From: Ptychodera flava
Lineage: Eukaryota; Hemichordata; Enteropneusta; Ptychoderidae
Direction of reading: 5' to 3'
Assembly (NCBI RefSeq): GCF_041260155.1
Contig: NC_091933.1
Location: 20,489,599-20,553,598 of the forward strand
Length of the DNA stretch: 64,000 nucleotides
This document shows positions 55,506 through 64,000 of this stretch, piece by piece. Within the stretch, counting starts at the first letter, position 1; every line of letters starts with the position of its first letter. The notes under the pieces were generated by a model. The model was not told the DNA's origin. It saw nothing but the letters and a program-made list of their open reading frames with translations, and did no database searches. Position numbers and translations under genes: made by a program.

Positions 55506-58500
55506 AACGCATTTGCCACCATACAGAAGTCGCAGTCAAAAGTGTGGAACAGTTTAATCTCTGAAAGGCGTCGCCTTAATCTCCAGTCAAAACCGCGAAC
55601 TGCAAGCTCTCCAATTCAAAGAAAGAAGTACAAAATGGTAACTGACTGCGTTGATACACATCACAATTTTAATCAACACCATGTTTCATCTGTTTTGCTA
55701 CTACATGATCTGGGTTCGAAAAGCGGCGATTAGATAATTGTTTTATCCATAGACCCTAAAAAAGATTTTATCCGAGCACGGATTAGAGAACTTGGACTAA
55801 CGGGCAAAGAAAAAAAGATAAGGAACTGATTGCAGTCGTAATAAACATCGATCTTTGAGCTACGCATTACTCTAATCTCCGAAAACAAATACGGTTATCA
55901 CCAATCTAATAGCGCTATTAATTATAGAGGCGAGAAGGACCCGGCAGGATGGTTCACATCGTAAGATTAGAAATCGTGTCAATCAGGAGTAACCGGGTTC
56001 GTATCCTTCTGACGCCGCGAAAAGTACTATATATTCCCTTTTCATCATTTTTGTCCGGCTGATCAAGTTTCAAGTCCAAAAGATGTTCATTGAAAACTAT
56101 CATACTGAGGGCAAGTTAAACCATACTTCAGGTAATGTAATTAAAATCTCTGTTTGCGTATGACCTTTTGGGCTACAAGTCCGTAAACATATCATCTGCT
56201 TTAAAACGTAGACTTCCTCGACGAATCGACAGATTGCACTGTTTATCTTGCAATGAGGACACATTGGAGGAATAGAAATCCGACTAATTTAAAACTATAC
56301 TCGGTTTGACGCGATAACAGACATTCACATGTATCGTGTACCCTACACACTGTCGAACTGCATCTTTTCAAACACAACGCGTTTTTCGATGTGGAGACGC
56401 TCGGTTTACCTTGACAACCGTTGCCAGGCAAGCAGCGGGCTTGGAATGGCGACGGCACTTCACGCTTGAGCGGTGGTAATGGATTTGGCTCTGTACATAG
56501 CATCGTACCTAATTGTCAAATATGCTTGTTTTATTTCGTGCCGGCAATTTTGGCAGCTGTGGTAGTGAACAAACACAGTCGCGTCAGTCCGGGTGTTCGT
56601 AGATCTGACCGCCAATTGGCCTTTTGGTACGTTGCCAACGACCAGAATAATTAGAAGTACATGTATTGGTAGATGCTATAGTGCTAACCCTACTGGTTTG
56701 TATCTAGTGGGCACTGTTTTGTAGCGAAGCTTTACTTTGAGTTGTTGATTTCTATGAATTCCCTCTTAATTTTAAAGGCTGGTCATACGATTATCCAACC
56801 ACGGCTTATTATGGACCAGTCGTTTTCGGGAAAGAACAGAACAATCTTCGTAGTCTCAGTATTAGTATGTAGCCATTATTATATGCAGTAAAAATACTCC
56901 GTCAGTGATCAAAAAAGCTTGCCAAAGAGAAGTTTGCAGAAATCTATTTATATTTTTTTAAGCATAGGCCTGGGTTCTCCGGTACGACGTCGAACCGATG
57001 GGCGGGCCGGGGTCAAAAAATTCTGTCAGTGTATCCCCGTAAAATATTAATCTACAAAGTCGATAATTATGTATGTCTTGCACCAGTCAATATTTCAATA
57101 GCTTCGTTATCGTGCACTTTGTGAAATAAACGAATAACTACAAATCAGTAATCCCTTTCCCCGCCATGGTTTGGCCCTAACCCACCGTAATCAATGACAA
57201 TTGTGGACCTGTTTACAGGGATTTGAGGTTGAACAGGTCAATTATAAACTATCCGTAAAGTGAAGCAGATAACTCACTACGAAAAATAAAAAGAACGACT
57301 CGATAGACACTTTGGAGAAGACCATCCAGAGGTTATGTTCCGAGAAAGCTAACGGTCTCGGATACAATTTACCCTTCCCGTTCCCCATTTCCGTGAACAC
57401 TGGCCTAGATTGTACCAAACCATCGATGGTGAAAGTTCTTTGCACCAGAAATTACACTTGTCAGTGTGACGTCATTTCAGTTTGATATATGTTGACAAGT
57501 ACCGCAAACTGAACCTAAAAAGATGGTCAACCTAGCCTCCAACGCTCACATTTCTCCGCATGTATATTATTTTAATCTTTTGTGACCTCCCATTTCACAT
57601 TGTGTGTGCAATGGCCCAGCTGCACTACATGTAAAAGACGCACGCTGAAAATGGTTGGGAAAATACGATTTGGACAGAGACAATTCGACAAGCGAGTCTC
57701 AAAAATCATGATGTAAAATTCAGGAATTCAGGTTGTTGGTTCAACGAGTGACTATTTGGTTGACAGCAGCACTCGGGGTAAAATGTTTAACGAGAGTGCC
57801 ATAATATCGATTTGGATTCACTGAGCTGTAGTCACGGTTGCCTGCCTAGACTGGGTATGTTACATTCATCTTAGACTGATTGTTTTTGCCATGATGACAA
57901 CTCCTTCTACGTCATCCCAAATCTTGACGATTGAAAGCCAACGTTTAAGGTAGAATTCACCTCGGGGACAGCTATTCGGACTCTCAGACTTTTACAATTC
58001 TTCCTGGCTACCATTTGGGGTCATTTTGATGCCCTTAGAGTAAAAAAAACTTTTTTTGAAAATCGAATTTTTTTCTTCGTGGAGTTAACCAAGAATGGCG
58101 ACCATTTTGAAATATATTTAAATCTTGGGTAATTTGTGTTTTTAATTTGCATGGTGACCTCCCGATTGTTATTCTTGATTTTTGAACGAAGGCGAATGGC
58201 CGAAAGATTTCCCGAGGAAACTTTGAACAAAAGGGTAAGTCTTTCACTTTCGAGGCATCTCAACAGGCAATTTTCTGTATGTGAAAAGTAATGGGTGTAC
58301 GTTTGGCGATTTCGAAACCATAAAAGTTCAATAAAGATAAGTATACTTTACATTCTGCGTAAAATTTATTAAAACATTCGCAATTATCAGCATAATTGAC
58401 GTCGAAGAGAAGCGAGCATAGACAGAACAAGAATTAGAACAAGCAGGAAGGGAGTCTACGGAGAGCCCGGGGTGGAAGAAAGTAAATACTGAAAAAAAGA

Positions 58501-61261
58501 CGAGGAAGCTGAACAAGAGACGCGGTTTGGAGAGAATTTGCCACAGGGAATGTGTTACTTTACACTGAGCAATGCCTAAGTGCTTTGAAAGTTCAGTATT
58601 TCATTGATGTGAAGATAATGGAATGTTGAAGGGAAGGTAGTACTCTAGGAAGCGATCTCACAAATCAATGTTGATGTTTACCTTTTTGCCTTTTCCTTTC
58701 TGTTTGCCCGGCAAGAGCGTCTGTTGCTCCCTGTTCAGTGCCTGGTCGATGCTCTCGTCGATGGTGGGCAGACGAACCTTCCTGTCGTTGATGCTGGTGA
58801 TGCCAAGGTCAAAATTCGACGAATCCTTGTAGTCCGCCGGCGGCAGCGGCAACGTTTCGTCCGCGATGTCCCCCGGACGCCCGTCGACGCCTTTCTTTGT
58901 CACCCGGATAAAACCCTGGAAAACCAAAACATCACTTACTTGTTACATCGACAATCAAATTACCTTAAATCTCCTCCTTTGTTGGACACGACAGCGCTGC
59001 AAAGAGTTCGCAAAAACGGCGGTGTTTGGTGTACAAACACTTCCACCGGCTTCTGACTAAATTACCGCGCCAAATGTTTGAGTTGCTCGCCGATTCGAAT
59101 GAGGAACACGCATCCGGCGACAATAGTTATGCAATTCCCCCTTTTTTTGTTGGAAAGGTATGGATCTGTGGTATGCCATCACAGTCTGATCAAATTCCAC
59201 AATGTCACGCCTAGTTATCTCCAAAATGCTAGATGACAATTCTTGTCAGCGAAAATATGCAGGCTTCGCAAGAGACATTCGTCTTGCAAAATCGTGATTT
59301 CACGAGAAATTGCTCCTTCTTTTCCGGTGCATTGTCACATAGTATTATCTATGCAATATTTTGCCAGGTGTACAGAGGGATTACCGGCACTGAATAAGCG
59401 AGCTGTATTCCTAACGACACGGCCACTTCGAACAATTCAAAGAGAAAGAAAAAGATAAGATGAGAGTGAAGACGGCAACATCTTTCCAAGACTTTTACCA
59501 GTCTTCAACTGGCGTTGGCCCGAATTAATACAGGGTAGTCCTATTGGCTTTGTTTCTAATGCAAAGGGGCAGCCAACCAGCCGAATTTTAGAAATCATAA
59601 ATTAGGAGAGGAAAATAATAGCCGTCCGTACCTGCCCCCCCCCCCCCCCGCTGCTGCGGTTCTAAATGTTGCCTCTTTCGCCATGATGATCTATACCCGC
59701 TACCCCGCCATCTTTTTAATAATAAAAAAAGCCTCCCCTCTTCCCACTCCCACACTCGTGTTATCCCATCTCTTCGCCCTATACGTCTCCCTTGCCCATC
59801 GGCAACTCCGCAAAACAACCTATTGTACTCCCTGCTCGCCGACTGGGCCTCGAAAGTAAAAGACTTAAACTTTTGCTCTAACTTTCCTCAAGGAATCTTT
59901 CAATCATTCTCTTTCAAAATCAAGAATAAAATAGGGGGTCACCGTGCAAATTTTGGTACTAGAGAAACAAATTACCCAAGATTTACCGATATTAGAAATT
60001 CAAAAATGGCCGCCATCCCTGTGTTAACTCTACGGCGAAAAATGAAAATTTTCAAATTTCGAAAAACTAAGCCAGTGAAAAGTTTTCTTTCACCAAGAGC
60101 TACTGAGTAGCTGAATTTCCGCAATGAGGAAAATTCTGTCCATCACCCCATTCCCCACCTTCTGACACGGAAAAATATTACCCGCCTCCTGCAAGAGAAG
60201 AAAATCACTTATGAACAGTTTGCACGAACAGCTTTGTCGGCTTCCCCTGAATGCGACTTCTAGATCCGAGGAAACGCAATGACGGAAGAACCAATCATCT
60301 CGTTTATAGATTTTTTGTTGCGTTTCTTCACACCTCATTAACTTTGGTAATAAGTAAGGTGTCTCATTTACCCAGAGAAAGGGATATAACCAAACGCTAA
60401 CATGGCGACAATGTGAATTTCGCAGCTATGTGAGAGCAAAACTTTACATAGTGCCTTTTCAGGGCGACCGTTATTTTGACAAAATAAGCAAGGGCGATAA
60501 ACTCGTTGAAATAACACTTTCAGAATCTGTAAATGCACTCGTAAGACGAAAATTACACACTGCCAAAATCTTTTACTTAGAATTCGCAATTGTCGTGGCG
60601 ATCAGCCAACAAGGCGAACAATGGGAACCCAGACTGGCATGGTGGCTCTATCGATTGTTACGGCCAGTTCACAGATTCTGATCTGATGACACAAGGTTTG
60701 TTTAGTTTTTTAAAAAGTTTGTATAAATAAAAATTAACACACAGAAATTACTGTGATCGTCAGAGATTCAACGCTATGTAAAAATATTACGTTAACGAGA
60801 AGGCAAGTATTGTGTACATTGCATTGAATCCCGAGCGAACCCTATCCAGACCGAATATTTATCCACAAATAGTAAACATCGCCACTCCGTTATGTTTGAA
60901 TTCAGTTTTATCACCATGTATACACTTCTCCCACCTGAACTTTTCAAATATTGAGGCCACGGTCGAAATCAACCCAAATCGGCCAAATTTGCGATGAAAT
61001 GCTACACCATATCGCGTTCCCAAAAATTGTACTCAACAGCACATTAAAATTATATGAACATTAGTATCGCTCGATTATTGAACAATTGACTTAACAACGG
61101 GATTGGTTGATCACCATGCGCTATTGGTTCACGCTTAAAGATAAGAGGACGGACTGCATCGGCACCTCAACGCAAAAACAAAATGTGGGAAGAGCACTTA
61201 CTTTGTAGCGGCGTCGCCCATATTTTTTGGGCGGTTGTTTCTCGCCGAGCACGGCTATCAT
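42773..61261 (-). CDS. Eight-exon gene for a ~1297-aa PDG-repeat protein, family unknown
   Basis: Exons 61261-61202, 58915-58682, 50848-50699, 49195-49085, 48086-47835, 46521-46263, 45843-45571 and 45327-42773 have AG/GT borders and join in phase throughout (0,0,0,0,0,1,1). The ATG at 61261 has A at -3 and an in-frame TAA upstream with no ATG between. Residues 1-269 look ordered, with a helical stretch (~165-215) and a CxxC...C set (C229, C232, C246). Residues 270-447 are acidic and Ser/Gly-rich. Residues ~466-629 carry twelve short repeats of consensus GPDGxFYPGG. The rest is charged and probably disordered, with basic clusters (e.g. AKRKRRKGG at ~745) and a C-x4-C-x5-H-x-H group at ~874-887. 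No signal peptide or membrane segment was seen. Basic clusters suggest nuclear or nucleic-acid association, an inference only. No gene symbol can be given. Confidence 0.85.
43000..43001. other. Disordered C-terminal region marker
   Basis: Position within exon 8 lying in the Lys/Arg/Ser-rich tail (a '[15 protein letters not shown]' basic cluster is encoded at about 43040-43090). It is given only to locate the most C-terminal of the large basic clusters. Confidence 0.4.
45571..45843 (-). CDS. PDG-repeat gene, coding exon 7
   Basis: Acceptor 'cttttcacag|AT', donor TTACAT|GTGAGT. Acidic and polar, from [15 protein letters not shown] to [10 protein letters not shown]. The correct frame is fixed by phase at both ends. 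A longer open frame in another register over the same DNA is a shadow. Confidence 0.8.
46263..46521 (-). CDS. PDG-repeat gene, coding exon 6
   Basis: Acceptor 'tttttttttcag|AAT', donor CAAG|GTTGGT. It has 86 codons plus 1 nt, Ser/Asp/Gly-rich, from [14 protein letters not shown] to GSQGSGGVQ. Confidence 0.8.
46522..47834 (-). other. PDG-repeat gene intron 5
   Basis: AT-rich with no exon, RNA or repeat recognised. Confidence 0.5.
47835..48086 (-). CDS. PDG-repeat gene, coding exon 5
   Basis: 84 codons from [16 protein letters not shown] to NTQSSKLLQ, donor CAG|GTAGGG. The acceptor 'cctgtaaacgtag|GGT' has a weak pyrimidine tract, so the 5' edge is the least certain in the model. It carries [14 protein letters not shown] and a further Cys 14 residues on, a possible metal site or disulfide set. 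Confidence 0.8.
48087..49084 (-). other. PDG-repeat gene intron 4
   Basis: No exon with splice borders or repeat recognised. Confidence 0.5.
49085..49195 (-). CDS. PDG-repeat gene, coding exon 4
   Basis: Acceptor 'ctccccacag|AAA', donor GAG|GTAAGA. It has 37 codons from [15 protein letters not shown] to CHSMGIPIE, including a likely helix ([14 protein letters not shown]). Confidence 0.85.
49383..49475 (+). repeat. Family B repeat, copy 1 (93 bp)
   Basis: Ends TTAACCCTTTCACCACC and GGGGGTGAAAGGCTTAA are inverted repeats. The centre has 'ccatggtttgtccc' and 'ggacctgtatacaggga'. It lies in the intron between exons 3 and 4 of the PDG-repeat gene region's upstream side. Confidence 0.8.
49918..50123 (-). 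CDS. Candidate alternative (terminal) exon 3b of the PDG-repeat gene
   Basis: In intron 3 an open frame after acceptor 'cagttccag|AA' reads [15 protein letters not shown], then [16 protein letters not shown], and ends CISM-stop. It enters with 2 nt, so it fits only the upstream exon 3 donor (CAGG|GTGAGG, exit after 1 nt), which would give KRQ-E-PAQFYF. It would end a short isoform of about 214 residues with no PDG repeats. A donor AT|GTGAGA just before the stop would leave 2 nt, which does not fit exon 4. It may instead be a decayed exon or a chance frame. Confidence 0.35.
50699..50848 (-). CDS. PDG-repeat gene, coding exon 3
   Basis: Acceptor 'tgtttgcag|TAT', donor GAG|GTAAGG. It has 50 codons from [14 protein letters not shown] to EPLKRQGE. 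A second consensus donor, CAGG|GTGAGG, lies 5 nt upstream and would exit in phase 1 instead of 0. Confidence 0.85.
52929..53021 (+). repeat. Family B repeat, copy 2
   Basis: TTAACCCCGTCACAAC at left and 'aggggtggaacaggttaa' at right, with central 'tatggtttggccc' and 'ggacctgtttacaggga'. In intron 2 of the PDG-repeat gene. Confidence 0.8.
53740..54115. repeat. A-rich low-complexity tracts
   Basis: (CAAA)n-like sequence at 53765-53833, and an A-run/(CAA)n/C-run at 54060-54112. Confidence 0.85.
54564..54710. repeat. (TA)n tracts
   Basis: Two TA runs (54564-54619 and 54643-54710) flank a short spacer and abut element D. Confidence 0.95.
54711..55431. mobile_element. Composite inverted-repeat element D, copy 1
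   Basis: The left part (54711-54903) is a hairpin: 'aacacctattgcctggtc', 'gggctatagcgcccgt' and 'ccagaaacacatcgctat' are matched in reverse complement by 'atagcgatgtgtttctgg', 'acgggcactatagccc' and 'gaccaggttataggtgtt'. The right part (54903-55431) is bounded by its own inverted ends, TTATAACACACCACACGCTC at left and 'gagcatgttgtgtgttataa' at right. The 142-codon frame inside (54985-55413) shows no known domain. (TA)n tracts lie on both sides. A partial second copy is at 62305-62530. Confidence 0.75.
55464..55502. repeat. (TA)n microsatellite
   Basis: TA run just right of element D, preceded by 'agtttggagca', similar to the 'gctttggagca' before the run at 54564. Confidence 0.95.
57149..57242 (+). 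repeat. Family B repeat, copy 3
   Basis: TAATCCCTTTCCCCGCC at left and 'tgaggttgaacaggtcaa' at right, with the same central block. In intron 2 of the PDG-repeat gene. Confidence 0.75.
57944..58263 (-). repeat. Family A repeat, copy 5
   Basis: Starts TTTAAGGTAGAATTCACCTCG and carries the shared 'tcttgatttttgaacgaagg' region. The right end is degraded. It lies in intron 2 of the PDG-repeat gene. Confidence 0.8.
58682..58915 (-). CDS. PDG-repeat gene, coding exon 2
   Basis: Acceptor 'gttttccag|GGT', donor AAG|GTAAAC. It has 78 codons from [16 protein letters not shown] to [10 protein letters not shown]-rich third positions contrast with the surrounding AT-rich intron. Confidence 0.85.
58916..61201 (-). 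other. PDG-repeat gene intron 1 (2.3 kb)
   Basis: Holds family A copy 6 and a C-run at 59634-59650. No exon seen. The 83-codon plus-strand frame at 60430-60681 starts at GTG and has no support. Confidence 0.5.
59846..60106 (+). repeat. Family A repeat, copy 6 (right-truncated)
   Basis: Begins 'gcctcgaaagtaaaagactt' and includes 'ggtactagagaaacaaatta' and 'tcaaaaatggccgccatccc'. It stops near 60106 before the usual end. In intron 1 of the PDG-repeat gene. Confidence 0.8.
61202..61261 (-). CDS. PDG-repeat gene, coding exon 1
   Basis: 20 codons ([13 protein letters not shown]...RRRYK) ending at a consensus donor AAA|GTAAGT. A TATAAT sequence lies at 61322-61317 on the same strand, about 56 bp upstream of the ATG, a possible TATA-like element. 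Confidence 0.8.
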
Positions 61262-62304
61262 CTTCGGCAGCCCCGCAGTGCTGAACTCCCCGTTTAACAG
61301 TTATCGGACATCACTGATTATATCGGCAGGGTGCGAGAAGAGAGCGATGTGAGCGAGGAGTCGAGCTGGGTGTGACTTCTAAAGGCTCGACCCCCGTGTC
61401 AATACAGCTTTTGTGTGACTGGATTATTGTAATGAGTCTAAATAAACCCGACAACCGAGGCTTTATTGAAATATGGTGAGAGCAAACGTCAGGCTTGCCG
61501 AAAGACAAGACAGTCGCCAAGATACAGGCTCGTACAAACAACCTCGATCATAAATCAACAATTACTCTTCTTGTATTAAAATTTGTGATACCTTGGTCGA
61601 TTTGTTGAGTTGAATCAGTAAAACCACTAAAGCAGTTGCGAGGAACGCTGAATATTTTTCCGGTGGCAATTACGCTAGTGAGTTAGAGTTAGCATTTTTA
61701 GCTAGGATCGGACGAGGTGATACATGAAAATTGAGTTGCTGGGCAGCTTAAAGTTCTTTTCGTGTTTGTTCTTCCGTAGATATTTGGCAGTGACGTATTT
61801 ATTAATTTGTTAATCACAAGTGCGCCACTTCAGGGCAAACAACGTACAAGCAGATACCCCTCCCATATTTCGTGTCTATGGTAGAGTAGCACGTATGGAA
61901 CGCATCGCGGATTGGCATTTTGCGAGGCATAGACCTGCTCCAGTGGCTTTGAATATCTCCTGTCGATATCTATGAACGTTACACGCAGATAATCACCTAC
62001 ATATATCAAGGTTCTGTTTACTTGTAATTGCGTAATCATTCACTAATCACGGCCAAAACATCGAAATGCTATCTCGTGTCAAGTACAGTCAGATATTTTA
62101 ACCACGGAGGTAATAGACCGATCTCCATGCTTTAACATACAAATAAGCTCACTTCAGGGTGTAATCTCTCAAAAAACGTTGGATATCGCGAGGTGGACAC
62201 ACTGAGGGCGACATAAAATATTGATCCGTCAGAGAGTAGTTTTGTGCGCGCGCGTGGGTGTGTTTGTACATGCGCGCGCGCGTGTATGCGTGCGTGTGTA
62301 TTGA
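61262..62304. other. Upstream flank of the PDG-repeat gene
   Basis: Should contain the 5' UTR and promoter just above 61261. A 69-codon minus-strand frame starting with ATG (61830-62039) reads like protein in places (TLIYVGDYLRVTFIDIDRR) but has no recognised family, splice or polyadenylation partner. A GT/GC-rich simple repeat lies at 62244-62300. Confidence 0.35.
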
Positions 62305-62530
62305 ACGGCCTCGGGGAATAGCGATGCGTTTCTGGTAACGCACGGTCCCCTTGGGGTAATAAACGGGCGCTATATCCCGTATAAAAAAAACTACGTTATA
62401 GGTGTATTATGTTATGGTTTTTCATGTGTTTGGGTAGTTTGCATAACAACAATCCATTGTGATGTTTACTTGGCGATTTCTCCGTAGCCGTAACAGTAGG
62501 CCTAGTACCACTTTATTATAAAAAATATTC
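62305..62530 (+). mobile_element. Element D, partial copy 2
   Basis: Matches copy 1 from its hairpin right arm onward: 'atagcgatgcgtttctggtaac', 'ggggtaataaacgggcgctat', 'gttataggtgt', 'caacaatccattgtga' and 'agtaccactttattataaaa'. The left arm and the right end are missing. Confidence 0.75.
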
Positions 62531-62532
62531 AC

Positions 62533-62745
62533 CTACAAATAGAATGGTACGCGCCGATCATACATATATAAGACTGTTGAGCTAAGAATACTTTCACTTC
62601 TTCTGTTTGATAATTGCAGGATGCATGAAACTTAAGTGACAGATATCATTACTTTGTACTTCAAGTAATTTTGTGTTATTATATATATATATATCTATAT
62701 ATATCTATATATATCTATCTACATATACATGTATCTACATATATA

Positions 62746-62795
<50 letters not shown>

Positions 62796-62810
62796 ATATA
62801 TTAAAAATCG
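62533..62810 (+). repeat. Family C repeat, copy 3, with (TA)n tail
   Basis: Uninterrupted copy: 'acaaatagaatggtacgcgc', 'catacatatataagactgtt', 'gattgcaggatgcatgaaac' and 'cttcaagtaattttgtgtta', then (TA)n mixed with TATC and (GT)n to about 62800. It shows the pre-insertion sequence for copy 1. Confidence 0.8.
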
Positions 62811-63547
62811 GACTCATACGCGGGTGTAGTTTACGATAATAGAGAAACAACTTACCTAAATTAATTTATTATCAAAATGACCGCAATTCCCATCTATCGG
62901 CCCAGTGAAAATTGAAACATTCAGTTTTTACAAAATCAAATGGGCAAAATGGGCGCTATTAAACTTTTAATTTTCCCCGCAGCTTTCAACATGAGTCCGC
63001 ATGAAAGATTTGGAGAGTTCGGATACATTACTGAGCTCCACTTTGCCCTTACATGGAGTCGTATTGGAATAAGTAACTCCCATAATAGTGTGGGGCAGTA
63101 CTTATAATTGTTTGTCAAACAAGAGAAAGGGAAATTCGATTTTATTGACGATATGAAGGCGGTAGTGTGACGGTTGCTCTCAAACTTCAAGTTATGTAAC
63201 CGGGTGTAAAGCTTGGTGTAAATGAAGATGTTACAGCTTTGGCTTAGTGGGGCTGTCAATCATTTGGTGTGACGAAGATGCTGATCAAGGTCACAGGAAT
63301 ATCGTACTCAGGAAACAAAATCTGAGGAATTTGATCGTCGGTGACATCAACGAAAAGGTGAACTTACTTACACAAAGAGGGATTCGACCTGTTTGCATCA
63401 TATCAAAGGCACAATGGGAGCAACAACTCAGTATAAAACAACAAACGTTGGATTTTTTGACGTTTCATTTATGATAATATCAACGAACAGGAAGACCAAC
63501 AACATAGTTATAAGCAATGACATTTCCAGGACCCCATGTCATAGAGA
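62811..63547. other. Non-coding stretch with one doubtful frame
   Basis: A plus-strand frame (63247-63474, 75 codons) reads charged and protein-like (ADQGHRNIVLRKQNLRNL) but starts at a non-ATG codon and has no clear acceptor or donor. No family recognised. Confidence 0.3.
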
Positions 63548-63640
63548 TTTAAACCGCCCACCCCCATTCCCTGTGAACAGGTCCACACTCACCATTGATA
63601 ACAATGCATTAGGGTCAAACCATGGCGGTGAAAAGGTTAA
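63548..63640 (-). repeat. Family B repeat, copy 4
   Basis: Inverse orientation: 'ttaaaccgcccaccccc' at left and 'ggcggtgaaaaggttaa' at right. The centre in reverse complement reads 'ccatggtttgaccc' and 'ggacctgttcacaggga'. Confidence 0.8.
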
Positions 63641-64000
63641 GACGGAACAAGATGATGAAAGTTCACCCAAGAGTAAGTGCGGTTGAAAACCAATGCATTG
63701 TGTCCTGCCCTCTACTGCTAATTGGAGTAAGGATTGTGTGCTGCTGTTTTGAAGCCAACGAGGCACCATCAATAGATGCTTTGATTAGATAAGATTTTAA
63801 AGTTCAAATTCCAACACATCGTTTATCATGAGAGGCCACTACGCAAACACCGTTAATTTTAGAAAAAAAATCATTCTAAAGAAACAAAACATTATATTTT
63901 ATGTCGTAAATTGCCTCAGTAAAAGTATCAAACGTCGTCGTAATCTTGCACCCAATGTAATTTTATTCCATTAAATTGTCGAATATTTCTATTGCTCACT
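63641..64000. other. Non-coding end of window
   Basis: Nothing recognisable seen to the right of family B copy 4. Confidence 0.4.

Larger units (their letters stand above)
50849..58681 (-). other. PDG-repeat gene intron 2 (7.8 kb)
   Basis: Contains family B copies 2 and 3, family A copy 5, the composite element D and three (TA)n tracts (listed separately). Open segments at 56410-56490 and 57242-57445 have partial splice signals but do not fit the phase of exons 2 and 3. Confidence 0.5.

Noticed and set aside
55935..56012. tRNA-like segment with AGAAGGA/TCCTTCT ends
   Set aside because: The T arm does not pair and there is no A box; at most a decayed tRNA-derived repeat.
56410..56490. Possible 27-residue exon ([12 protein letters not shown]...) in PDG gene intron 2
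   Set aside because: Its borders (2 nt in, 1 nt out) do not fit between exons 2 and 3, which join in phase 0.
57242..57445. Protein-like minus-strand frame in PDG gene intron 2
   Set aside because: No ATG, weak acceptor, and the only good donor (AAGG|GTAAAT) does not keep this frame in phase with exon 3.

Overview
The window is nuclear DNA from an animal, most likely a marine invertebrate deuterostome. It is AT-rich, with small exons in long introns (GT..AG), an intron-bearing tRNA-Tyr, animal gene families (a KLF zinc-finger factor, DALRD3), many small inverted-repeat transposon relics and long (GA)n, (TA)n and (ACAT)n microsatellites. Hemichordate, echinoderm or cephalochordate would all fit. 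I cannot choose between them from sequence alone.

Left part (1-16.7 kb): the minus strand carries the first three coding exons of a DALRD3 homologue (16657 down to 8405), whose 3' half was not found in the window. Its introns and downstream DNA hold a 10-unit ~145-bp tandem array (1570-3075), copies of a ~320-bp TTAA-ended repeat (family A) and a hairpin element.

Middle (16.7-21 kb): about 3 kb from DALRD3 and pointing the other way lies a KLF15-like transcription factor with three C-terminal C2H2 fingers in one exon (19654-20820). From 21 to 42 kb I see no complete protein gene. The stretch holds microsatellites, a near-perfect 160-bp hairpin, a 1.54-kb terminal-inverted-repeat element nested in another repeat, one tRNA-Tyr with a 17-nt intron, a 5'-truncated Penelope-like reverse transcriptase and one isolated exon-like segment.

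Right part (42.7-61.3 kb): the minus strand holds the main finding, an eight-exon gene that I assembled by matching splice sites and phases. It encodes a ~1297-residue protein with no family I recognise. It has a conserved-looking N-terminal half with a CxxC motif, then twelve tandem 'GPDGxFYPGG' repeats, then a long charged, probably disordered tail with several basic clusters. All eight exons join in phase, and the start codon has an in-frame stop upstream. An additional intronic open segment (49918-50123) can only be entered from a second donor at exon 3 and may make a short isoform. The rest of the right part (to 64 kb) is repeats: families A and B, a composite inverted-repeat element (D), and (TA)n-tailed family C.

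Apart from the divergent DALRD3/KLF15 pair, nothing shows that the genes work together.
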